From the NCBI GenBank assembly GCA_002479145.1, contig DLLX01000016.1, forward strand, positions 1 to 7,830: a DNA stretch of 7,830 bases, written 5' to 3'. Origin of the DNA: Prevotella sp. UBA7551 (GTDB lineage: Bacteria; Bacteroidota; Bacteroidia; Bacteroidales; Bacteroidaceae). A program made the translations under genes and the position numbers. Positions within the stretch are counted from its first letter, which is position 1, and every line of letters starts with the position of its first letter. The notes below the pieces were generated by a model that saw nothing but the letters and a program-made list of their open reading frames with translations, did not search any database and was not told the origin of the DNA. Shown piece after piece: positions 1-5,766 of the stretch.

Positions 1-323
1 TTTGGAAGGTCGTTGGGGTCGTGGCTAAAGTCGGCGTCCATCTCGAAGATGTAGTCGTAGTCGCGCTCCAGCGCCCACTTGAAACCAGCGATATAAGCCG
101 TTCCCAAGCCCAGCTTGCCGCTCCGCTCCACAATAAAGAGCCGGTCTTTGAACTCCCCATCCATCAGCCGGTGGACAATGGCAGCCGTGCCATCGGGACT
201 CCCATCGTCGATGACCAGGATGTGAAAATATTTCTGCAAGCCGAAAACAGCCCGTATGATTTTCTCAATGTTCTCCTTCTCGTTGTACGTCGGAATGATG
301 ATGATGCTGTCGCTCTTCTCCAT
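1..323 (-). CDS. Polyprenyl-phosphate mannosyltransferase, GT2 (DPM1-like), 3'-truncated
   Basis: This is the N-terminal 107 codons of a family 2 glycosyltransferase; the rest lies beyond the left edge. It starts at ATG 323-321 with MEKSDSIIIIPTYNEKENIE, the usual opening of the GT-A fold. It then shows VIDDGSPDGT (about residues 45-54), the nucleotide-sugar binding acidic pair, a GLGTAY segment (about 80-85), and EMDADFSHDP (about 96-105), the DxD-type metal site in the form typical of dolichol/polyprenol-phosphate mannose synthases. Family knowledge: such enzymes move mannose or a similar sugar from a GDP/UDP-sugar to a polyprenyl phosphate on the cytoplasmic face of the membrane, supplying lipid-linked sugar donors for envelope glycans or protein glycosylation. 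It lies 220 nt downstream of the acyltransferase gene and has its own candidate promoter (482-513), so it may be transcribed separately. Sugar specificity and the presence of C-terminal membrane helices cannot be judged from this fragment. Confidence 0.92.
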   Translation of the reverse strand, partial: MEKSDSIIIIPTYNEKENIEKIIRAVFGLQKYFHILVIDDGSPDGTAAIVHRLMDGEFKDRLFIVERSGKLGLGTAYIAGFKWALERDYDYIFEMDADFSHDPNDLP

Positions 324-350
324 GATAAGTCCGGATTGATTTGGTGTGCA

Positions 351-493
351 CAAGATAAAGCAGACGAGCGCAATGAAAACCAGTTTTCATATTGCCGAGT
401 GCAGCTTAGCTTTTGCAAAGATAATGCAAACGAGCGCAATGAGAACTTGTTCTCAAATTGCCGAGTGCAGCTTAGCTTATGCAAAGATAATGC
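351..493. repeat. Two tandem copies of a 66-bp hairpin-forming intergenic repeat
   Basis: Positions 354-419 and 420-485 align with an exact 66-nt period and 58 of 66 identical bases by hand count. The edge motif GCAAAGATAATGC occurs identically at 415-427 and 481-493, with a degenerate version at about 349-361. The centre of each copy is an inverted repeat: GAAAAC-CA-GTTTTC in the left copy and GAGAAC-TT-GTTCTC in the right, both extended by GCAAT/ATTGC with a 2-nt bulge. One A-to-G change on the left arm is matched by a T-to-C change on the right arm, so pairing is conserved. The rest (CCGAGTGCAGCTTAGCTT) is identical in both. From memory, unverified, similar repeats are scattered between genes in Prevotella/Bacteroides genomes. 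No transposase or CRISPR-like spacer structure is present. Confidence 0.85.
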
Positions 494-513
494 TTTTTAT
501 CGAAGGGAGCAAA
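482..513 (-). promoter_or_regulatory. Candidate Bacteroidota promoter for the mannosyltransferase gene
   Basis: Reading the minus strand, TTTG (513-510) is followed by 20 nt and then TATCTTTG (489-482). This matches the Bacteroidota primary sigma factor consensus TTTG-N19-21-TAnnTTTG. The TATCTTTG box lies inside the right edge motif of the tandem repeat. Transcription would start near 475 and give a leader of about 150 nt containing the hairpin repeats, ending at the glycosyltransferase ATG (323). A second TATCTTTG (423-416), at the boundary between the repeat copies, lacks a TTTG at suitable spacing. Confidence 0.55.
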
Positions 514-543
514 CAAGGGGATAAAATCTTGTTCAAAGTCTAC

Positions 544-1302
544 TTATTGGTCGGGGTTTTCCACAAACCCTTGATATTTCTTGTCCAGCCCCGACATCAC
601 ACGCCGGTAAGCCTCATCCATCGTGGCCTTGACATCCTCCACTCCCCTACCCTTGGGATAGATAGGCTCGTGGATGGTGAGCTTCAGCGGGTGCCAGGTC
701 AGCCAATGCCAGTCGCGCGTGCGGGGCATCACGTCAAACGCGCCGTTGATGGTCAGCGGGCAAACAGGCAGCTGGAGTTCATCAGCAAGCATGAACGCCC
801 CCCTACGGAACACTCCCATGTGGCCTGTGAAGGTGCGCGCACCCTCGGGAAACACCACCAACGACATGCCTTCCTGGAGCACCTCGCGCGCCTGGTCGTA
901 AGTTTGGCGGATCTTGCTCGGTCCGCGCTTGTCGACAAAGATGTGGTGGGCCGCCTCACACGCCTTCCCTACTAAGGGAATTTTGCGCAATCCCTGCTTC
1001 ATCATCCACTTGAAGTTGCGTCCCAAAAATCCGTAGATAATGAAGATGTCGACCGATCCTTGGTGGTTGCTGACAAAGACGTAGCTCTGATGCTTGCGCA
1101 GATGCTCCCGCCCTTCTACCTTTATGGGGAGCAAGCTGACCCAGACGAAAAGCCTGGCCCACCATTTGCCCGGATAATAACCCCAGAAATGGCCGTTGCC
1201 CACGGAGCATCCTATCGTCGTGATAAGGGCACAGAGGATGGAGCTGAGGATGAAAATGGGCAGGAGAACGAAGAGTTGATAAATTCGATACAGGAGTTTC
1301 AT
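544..1302 (-). CDS. 1-acyl-sn-glycerol-3-phosphate acyltransferase (PlsC family)
   Basis: This 252-residue protein has all the usual PlsC/LPAAT blocks. An N-terminal hydrophobic stretch (about 8-32) forms the membrane anchor. The catalytic HX4D motif is NHQGSVD (H80, D85), followed by block II FKWMMKQGLRKIP (about 97-109), block III FPEGARTF (151-158; a T-to-A variant of the common FPEGTR) and block IV LPVCPLTING (about 178-187). The family acylates the sn-2 position of lysophosphatidate from acyl-ACP, acyl-CoA or another acyl donor, giving phosphatidate at the inner membrane. I chose ATG 1302-1300 because it begins directly before the anchor; the open frame continues to 1521 but would overlap the phosphoesterase gene and adds non-family sequence. 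The gene starts 71 nt after the phosphoesterase stop, so cotranscription is likely. Some members act on other lysolipids, so the exact substrate is inferred. Length is normal for the family. Confidence 0.93.
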   Translation of the reverse strand: MKLLYRIYQLFVLLPIFILSSILCALITTIGCSVGNGHFWGYYPGKWWARLFVWVSLLPIKVEGREHLRKHQSYVFVSNHQGSVDIFIIYGFLGRNFKWMMKQGLRKIPLVGKACEAAHHIFVDKRGPSKIRQTYDQAREVLQEGMSLVVFPEGARTFTGHMGVFRRGAFMLADELQLPVCPLTINGAFDVMPRTRDWHWLTWHPLKLTIHEPIYPKGRGVEDVKATMDEAYRRVMSGLDKKYQGFVENPDQ

Positions 1303-1344
1303 GTTGTGTGCGTAGAAATATTGAGTTATTATCGCCCGCCGACA

Positions 1345-1362
1345 CCGTGCCCGCAGGTACGG
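1345..1362. other. Short imperfect hairpin in the phosphoesterase-acyltransferase gap
   Basis: CCGTGCC-CGCA-GGTACGG forms a seven-step stem with a four-base loop on the plus strand, with one G-T wobble. In the minus-strand transcript, which is the relevant one, that step becomes an A-C mismatch. It lies between the phosphoesterase stop (1374) and the acyltransferase start (1302), and no T-run follows in the minus direction. It could be a weak processing or pausing site, or chance. Confidence 0.25.
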
Positions 1363-1373
1363 ATTGTGCGGCT

Positions 1374-2549
1374 TTACCGTTGTCGTCCCGTCTTGAGCGT
1401 GATGACGGTAATCTCGTTGGGCATATTCAAGCGGAACGGAACCAGTCCCCCTAATCCTACATTGACGTAAAGATAACGCCCCCGCTGCGCATAGAGTCCC
1501 TTGTCGGGATGCCCCTTCCACTCCGTTGGACGATGGCCGAACAGCTGCATCTGTCCACCGTGGGTGTGGCCGCTGAGCGTAAGCTGTGCGGTGGTCTTGG
1601 TCAGGATGTCGCGCCGCCAGGCCGAAGGGTCGTGCTGTAGCATGATGATGAAAGCTCCGGGGCGCACCCCTCTCATCGTCTTTCTTGTGTCAGCCAGATT
1701 GGGAAAGGGCGGCTCTCCGTCGTTTTCCATGCCAGCGATGACGATGGAGTCGCCTCCACGCCGCTCGACAAGATGCTCGTTGCGCAGCAACCGCCACCCC
1801 AGCACATTCTTTTCCGTCTGGGTCAGTTGCCGAAGGAGGCGGGCTTGTACCGCTGGGTTGTCGGTGGCATAGGTGGCATAGTCATGATTGCCGAGCACTG
1901 CAACCGCACCCTGTGTCGCTGCACGCAGGAGATGGGCATGGGGAGCAAGCTCTTGGGGACTGATGTTCTGTATGTCGCCTGTGAAGACGACGAGATCTGC
2001 GTGCTGCTTGCGTATGGAATCCAGCTCCGCCCGAAGTATTTGCTGCCGCCATCCACGGAACGTACCAAGATGAAGGTCGGAGATTTGCACTATCTTGTAA
2101 CCATCGAAGGAGGGGGGAAGAGCGTCGAAATGGAGCGTGAGGTGATTTACTTTGATCTGCCTTATCCCAATGACAAGTCCATAGACAAAGGCCATTGCAA
2201 CGCAGCAACCCAACAGAAGACCGACATAGTGACCGAGGTTGATGCGTGGCCAGCCCGTTAGCCGCATCAAGCAAGACCCGACGAAGGAGCAAAGGGCAAA
2301 AATTGCCTTAGGGGCAACAAAGACTCCCAACAAGAAAAGGTAAGTGTTGAGCCATGTGAGGTTGTCGGGCGCAAAACTTTGGAGCGAGGCAAGGACGATG
2401 GTATAGGCCGACAGGAGGATGCCGGGAAGCCACCACAATATGCGCAACCACCGCGACTGAGGATAACGGCGGCGAAAATAGTGGGCATCGATATAGAGGT
2501 CGGACAGGAGGATGACCAATAGGAGTGGGATGACGATTCTTGCTATCAC
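1374..2549 (-). CDS. Membrane-anchored metallophosphoesterase (YkuE/YaeI-like)
   Basis: This 391-residue protein has a hydrophobic N-terminal third with about four membrane helices (roughly 4-20, 37-57, 68-95, 106-129), followed by a cytoplasmic or periplasmic calcineurin-like phosphoesterase domain from about 150. The metal-binding motifs are all present and in order: QISDLHLG (D158, H160), FTGDIQ (G191, D192), LGNHDY (N221, H222, D223), LQHDP (H306) and SGHTHGGQ (H328, H330). The catalytic site is therefore intact. The family hydrolyses phosphomono- or diesters; members with this layout have been tied to lipid substrates, for example Chlamydia LpxG, but the substrate here is unknown. The start is GTG 2549-2547: an in-frame TAG lies 15 nt upstream and no ATG precedes the first helix. 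It begins 15 nt after the pyrC stop and is followed by a PlsC-family acyltransferase, which hints at, but does not prove, a role in envelope lipids. Confidence 0.9.
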   Translation of the reverse strand: MIARIVIPLLLVILLSDLYIDAHYFRRRYPQSRWLRILWWLPGILLSAYTIVLASLQSFAPDNLTWLNTYLFLLGVFVAPKAIFALCSFVGSCLMRLTGWPRINLGHYVGLLLGCCVAMAFVYGLVIGIRQIKVNHLTLHFDALPPSFDGYKIVQISDLHLGTFRGWRQQILRAELDSIRKQHADLVVFTGDIQNISPQELAPHAHLLRAATQGAVAVLGNHDYATYATDNPAVQARLLRQLTQTEKNVLGWRLLRNEHLVERRGGDSIVIAGMENDGEPPFPNLADTRKTMRGVRPGAFIIMLQHDPSAWRRDILTKTTAQLTLSGHTHGGQMQLFGHRPTEWKGHPDKGLYAQRGRYLYVNVGLGGLVPFRLNMPNEITVITLKTGRQR

Positions 2550-2564
2550 TGTCTCAGTAAGCTA

Positions 2565-3908
2565 TTATCTTTCAAACTCCAGTTCCTCACCCCGATAGTG
2601 CTCATCGAATACGCCCCGGTCATAGACAAGATGTCCGTTGCAGATGGTCTGTTCCACCCGCCAGTTGAAAGTACATCCCTCCAATGGACTCCACCCACAA
2701 GGACTTTGTATCAGCGTCTTGGTCAACGTCCACGGACAGTTTGGCCGCACGATGGCTATATCGGCGTGGTAGCCTTGACGCAGAAATCCACGGCGCTTGA
2801 CACCGAAGAACTCGGCAGGATGGTGGGCCATGAGTTGCACCAGCTGCTCAATGGTCAGCCGTCCTTCATCGACAAGGCCAAGCATAGCCACAAGGCTGAA
2901 TTGCACCATCGGCATTCCCGATGCGGCCTTGACGCAACCTCCTTGCTTCTGAGCGAGCAGATGGGGCGCATGGTCAGTAGCGATGGTGAGGACTCGTCGG
3001 TTGGAAAGTCCTTCAAGCAGTGCCTCACGGTCGTGGGCGGTCTTGACGGCGGGATTGCATTTGATGCGTGTCCCTAATGTCTTGTAGTCGGCATCGGTAA
3101 ACAAGAGATGAGCCGTCACGGCCTCGGCAGTAATGCCTTGATACTTAGACGCAGCTATCATTTCTAACTCCTTTGCCGTTGAGACATGGGCGATATGAAG
3201 CCTTGCGTGTGCCTTTGTGGCCAACTCAATGGCCAAAGCAGTGGAACGGGCACAGGCCTCAGCACTTCTAATCTCGGAGTGATGCTCCACGGCAGGGTCA
3301 TCTCCGTATTTCTTCTTGGCAAGGCGTAAGTTTTCGGCAATGATGGCGGCATCCTCGCAGTGGCTTACAACAGGCACAGCCAGCTCGGCAGAGAGCCGAA
3401 ACACTTCTTTCAACGCCTCGCCACGATCCACAAGCATATTGCCTGTCGATGATCCCATAAAGAGTTTGATGGCAGGAGAATGCCGCCAATCTACCCCACG
3501 AAGGGTCTCGGCGTTGTTGTTGGTCGCACCGATGTAGAAAGCGTAGTTGACCGAACTGTCTCTTCGCCCCCGTTGCCGCTTGTCCTCCCATGCAGTTGTC
3601 GTAGTAGTGGGTGGAATCGTATTGGGCATCTCCATATATGAGGTCACGCCCCCATAGGCTGCAGCACGGCTTTCACTGCGGATAGTGGCCTTATCGGTCA
3701 TGCCTGGCTCGCGGAAATGCACATGCTCGTCGATGACACCCGGCAGCACGTAGCATCCCTCAGCATCGATGATGTGGCCAAATCTGTGTTCAGGCATGGG
3801 AGTATCTGTCCCTATGGTGGCGATGTGCCCGCCGTCGTCGATGGCAACTACACCCTTGAACGACTGCCCTTCATTAACAATTACACCATTTTTAATCAGT
3901 ATGCTCAT
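2565..3908 (-). CDS. pyrC: Dihydroorotase (PyrC)
   Basis: This 447-residue amidohydrolase-superfamily enzyme catalyses reversible cyclisation of N-carbamoyl-L-aspartate to dihydroorotate, step three of de novo pyrimidine synthesis, in the cytoplasm. Visible motifs are DEHVHFREPG (60-69; metal ligands H62 and H64, substrate-contacting R66), MEMPNT (92-97), IKLFMGSSTGN (147-157; K148 is the candidate carboxylated lysine), VSHCED (181-186; H183), LHIAHVS (237-243; H238/H241), RIKCNPAVK (281-289) and ATDHAPH (310-316; catalytic D312). The DEHVHFREPG and DHAPH signatures favour dihydroorotase over allantoinase or hydantoinase, its nearest relatives. The ATG start at 3908-3906 opens on the small beta domain (MSILIKNGVIVNEG) expected in this group. 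It lies 40 nt after the lipoprotein stop and 15 nt before the phosphoesterase start, so it appears to be embedded in a mixed operon. No pyrimidine-responsive leader was recognised in the 40-nt gap. Confidence 0.95.
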   Translation of the reverse strand: MSILIKNGVIVNEGQSFKGVVAIDDGGHIATIGTDTPMPEHRFGHIIDAEGCYVLPGVIDEHVHFREPGMTDKATIRSESRAAAYGGVTSYMEMPNTIPPTTTTTAWEDKRQRGRRDSSVNYAFYIGATNNNAETLRGVDWRHSPAIKLFMGSSTGNMLVDRGEALKEVFRLSAELAVPVVSHCEDAAIIAENLRLAKKKYGDDPAVEHHSEIRSAEACARSTALAIELATKAHARLHIAHVSTAKELEMIAASKYQGITAEAVTAHLLFTDADYKTLGTRIKCNPAVKTAHDREALLEGLSNRRVLTIATDHAPHLLAQKQGGCVKAASGMPMVQFSLVAMLGLVDEGRLTIEQLVQLMAHHPAEFFGVKRRGFLRQGYHADIAIVRPNCPWTLTKTLIQSPCGWSPLEGCTFNWRVEQTICNGHLVYDRGVFDEHYRGEELEFER

Positions 3909-3948
3909 GTGTCGTCTGCCTTATTATATAAAGGAGTGATAAAACCTA

Positions 3949-4791
3949 TCAGTGGATGATGGAATCCTCAGCCATTTGATTGGGAGTGGGGGGTGCCACA
4001 TTGATATCTCCTTCTGTCATGGTTGAGGCTGGCGTGTCCTCCATAGTGCCGTTATTGCGCCGCAAGGTCTCTTGATAATGCTGATAAAACTGTTTCACTT
4101 CGGGGTCATTCTTGAAACTCTCGGGGGCATTGGCCATGATGTACTCTATCCAGGAGGGCAACCCATCGAGTGCCGTGGCATACAAGTAGTCGTTTAACCA
4201 GCTGGGATAAGCGTCGGGTGTGGTGTCGTACTGTATGCGAGTGAAGAAGCCCCAAGGACCAAGAACGTTGTCGAAGTTCTCCGTAACAAATTTTGTGAAC
4301 AGCTTATCGCCTTGTTCAAATACCCTGAGTGCCTTTTTGGTTAGGCGAATATTGGCCGTCGCCTCATCCTGACCGTTCATGATGGCCGCACTTTGCTCAT
4401 GGTCTATGTCAGCATACTGGTTTCGGATTTGCATAAAGCGATTCCAAAACTTATTGAGCTTGTCATTGAGGGGCGTACCGCTGATTTTCTGTTGCGTATT
4501 GTCAAGACGTATATTGATGGTCCCCTGCTCAATGACAACAGGTTGGGACAAGTCCTTGCTGTCCATAAAAATGCGAGCGACATGTGCGCTATCCACCTTT
4601 CCACTGAATGAGAACCGCCCGTGAACGACATCGCATGAGTCAAGGTTCTTCAGGCTTCCATCCTTTGCCACCTTCAAGTAGAGTTTTTGGCCATCAAGAT
4701 CCGACACGTTGGAAGTTCCCTCTATATCGTAAGAGCCTGCGCAGGAGGTCAATGACAGGAGAGCGGTGATAGTACAAACGATCTTATTCAT
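3949..4791 (-). CDS. DUF4369-type lipoprotein of unknown function
   Basis: This 280-residue predicted lipoprotein has a short positive N-terminus, a hydrophobic core and the lipobox LTSC (C17), so it should be lipidated and exported to the periplasm or outer membrane. Residues about 20-115 show the beta-rich pattern I associate with DUF4369: IEGTSNVSDLDGQKLYL, then SCDVVHGRFSFSGKV, then PVVIEQGTINIRL and ISGTPLNDKLNKF. In Bacteroidota this domain often precedes a thioredoxin-like AhpC/ResA domain, but no CxxC is visible here. The C-terminal half is instead alpha-rich with aromatic residues and a polar T/P/E-rich tail. I chose ATG 4791-4789, not the longer frame from 4878, because it places the signal peptide at the N-terminus. 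It starts 52 nt after the small membrane protein stop. Function is unknown; an envelope role is inferred only from the lipobox and neighbours. Confidence 0.8.
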   Translation of the reverse strand: MNKIVCTITALLSLTSCAGSYDIEGTSNVSDLDGQKLYLKVAKDGSLKNLDSCDVVHGRFSFSGKVDSAHVARIFMDSKDLSQPVVIEQGTINIRLDNTQQKISGTPLNDKLNKFWNRFMQIRNQYADIDHEQSAAIMNGQDEATANIRLTKKALRVFEQGDKLFTKFVTENFDNVLGPWGFFTRIQYDTTPDAYPSWLNDYLYATALDGLPSWIEYIMANAPESFKNDPEVKQFYQHYQETLRRNNGTMEDTPASTMTEGDINVAPPTPNQMAEDSIIH

Positions 4792-4843
4792 AATGTATTT
4801 TGCAAACTTTCCGATAATACTCGGCACTTGTTCTTTTAGTTTA

Positions 4844-5275
4844 CTATTGATTGTTTTGTTGTGCTTTACGCAGCTCATAGCCGATGCGATGGGTGGTGTA
4901 CATCTCCAACAACGCCCCTATCAGCAAAGCTACCACCCAGTTGTTGTGGAAGACATTGACATAGGTCGTGTATCCCGTGATGGAATGGTCAAATAAGGGC
5001 TTGAGAATATGGTAGCAGTCTTCCACCATAAACGCTCCCGCACAGATGAAACAGGCCAAGGCAAAAAACTGGATGCGGCGCAGACGGCGCAACGTGACGT
5101 TGCTTCCATCGTAAGTTTGGCGTACTTGCATAACAGCGAAGAGCAGACTTCCCACCAGAACGAGGAAGCAGGCCATGCGCTGGAGTATAAAGAATACATA
5201 GAAGCCCGCTCCCAACACCATGAGAACTCCACCTGCCAAGAATAGTAACGTTTCCGTCTTACTTAATTGCTTCAT
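4844..5275 (-). CDS. Small four-helix membrane protein, function unknown
   Basis: This 143-residue hydrophobic protein has about four predicted membrane segments (roughly 9-31, 34-50, 67-85, 112-126), separated by a basic loop (RRLRRIQ, 63-69) and a loop of about 26 residues containing D, H and Y. I do not recognise a named family or catalytic motif; it looks like a conserved hypothetical protein of Bacteroidales. ATG 5275-5273 (MKQLSKTETLLF) is preferred over upstream in-frame starts because it leads straight into helix 1. It overlaps the 3' end of the FtsB-like gene by 17 nt in another frame, which suggests translational coupling and a functional link with that division protein. Stop is TAG at 4846-4844. 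Expression as a real protein is likely from the hydrophobicity pattern and the tight packing, but its role is unknown. Confidence 0.75.
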   Translation of the reverse strand: MKQLSKTETLLFLAGGVLMVLGAGFYVFFILQRMACFLVLVGSLLFAVMQVRQTYDGSNVTLRRLRRIQFFALACFICAGAFMVEDCYHILKPLFDHSITGYTTYVNVFHNNWVVALLIGALLEMYTTHRIGYELRKAQQNNQ

Positions 5276-5603
5276 AAAAAGATTGTTCGTTATCCGAACG
5301 CTCATCATCGCTCAACACAAAGACATCCTCGTCCTCTTTCTTCATGAAATAGCGCTCACGACCTACGCGCGCCATGGCAGAAGAGTCAACACGAAGCTCA
5401 TGGAGGCGCTGGTTGTTCTGCTGATAGGCTTTATCGTACTTGCCTATTTCTTCCTGAATCTCAGAAATTTTGCGGTCATACTCCATGCGTTTCATAAAGC
5501 AATCGTCGCCAACGAAGCCCACATAGAGCACACCCGCCACAATGACGATATGGTATTTGAAGCGGCTGAGAATCCTGACGAAATGCCCAGTAATCTTAAT
5601 CAC
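5259..5603 (-). CDS. FtsB/DivIC-family septum formation initiator
   Basis: This small bitopic membrane protein of about 114 residues has the FtsB/DivIC layout: a short cytoplasmic N-terminus, one membrane helix (about 17-33, HIVIVAGVLYVGFVG), a periplasmic coiled coil (about 40-72, rich in E, K, Q) and the conserved segment MARVGRERYFMKKEDEDVFVL (split here as MARVGRERY 78-86 and FMKKEDEDVFVL 87-97). In characterised bacteria FtsB/DivIC acts with FtsL and FtsQ/DivIB to activate septal peptidoglycan synthesis. The start is uncertain: no ATG precedes the membrane helix. GTG 5603-5601 is preferred; a TTG at 5624-5622 is less likely because it sits inside the -10-type box. It is the first gene of the minus-strand run and is divergent from dnaX. 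Annotated as FtsB or DivIC in different genomes; the sequence alone does not separate them. Confidence 0.85.
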   Translation of the reverse strand: MIKITGHFVRILSRFKYHIVIVAGVLYVGFVGDDCFMKRMEYDRKISEIQEEIGKYDKAYQQNNQRLHELRVDSSAMARVGRERYFMKKEDEDVFVLSDDERSDNEQSFYEAIK

Positions 5604-5621
5604 GTTCAGTATTTGTTTTTG

Positions 5622-5629
5622 CAAAAGTA
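5622..5629 (-). promoter_or_regulatory. Candidate -7 promoter box for the FtsB-like/pyrC gene run
   Basis: The minus strand reads TACTTTTG, which fits the Bacteroidota TAnnTTTG box. It lies about 19 nt upstream of the preferred GTG start. The nearest TTTG upstream (5649-5646) is only 16 nt away, shorter than the usual 19-21, so the -33 element is weak or absent. It would be the natural promoter for the whole minus-strand run. Confidence 0.4.
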
Positions 5630-5726
5630 CTTATTTAATAGCATACAAAGGAAAAACCGTCATGGGTTTTTCATCTATTTAACCATAAAAAGAGGAGGAA
5701 GGCAAAGAAAGTAACCAACTTTTTGC

Positions 5727-5734
5727 TACCTTTG
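5727..5734 (+). promoter_or_regulatory. Candidate -7 promoter box for dnaX
   Basis: TACCTTTG matches the Bacteroidota TAnnTTTG box, 32 nt upstream of the dnaX ATG. I find no TTTG at the expected 19-21 nt upstream, so the call rests on the -7 box and its position. Start of transcription would be near 5741. Confidence 0.4.
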
Positions 5735-5766
5735 CAAGAGTCATAAACAGAAAACATACCCAAGCA

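Noticed and set aside
351..493. CRISPR array
   Set aside because: Only two adjacent copies, with no unique spacers between them and no cas genes nearby; this is a simple tandem repeat.
351..493. Insertion sequence or MITE ends
   Set aside because: No transposase, no terminal inverted repeats at the block ends and no target-site duplication could be seen; the repeated edges are direct repeats.
346..975. Long plus-strand open frame running through the repeats and into the acyltransferase gene
   Set aside because: It is antisense to a clearly conserved PlsC gene, and its N-terminal part is just the 22-codon repeat translation; no recognisable domain.
1303..1521. 73-residue N-terminal extension of the acyltransferase frame
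   Set aside because: It overlaps the conserved C-terminus of the phosphoesterase (1374-1521) and does not resemble PlsC sequence; the ATG at 1302 begins at the membrane anchor.
4792..4878. 29-residue N-terminal extension of the lipoprotein frame
   Set aside because: It would bury the signal peptide and lipobox inside the protein and overlaps the upstream gene end; ATG 4791 gives a normal lipoprotein signal.
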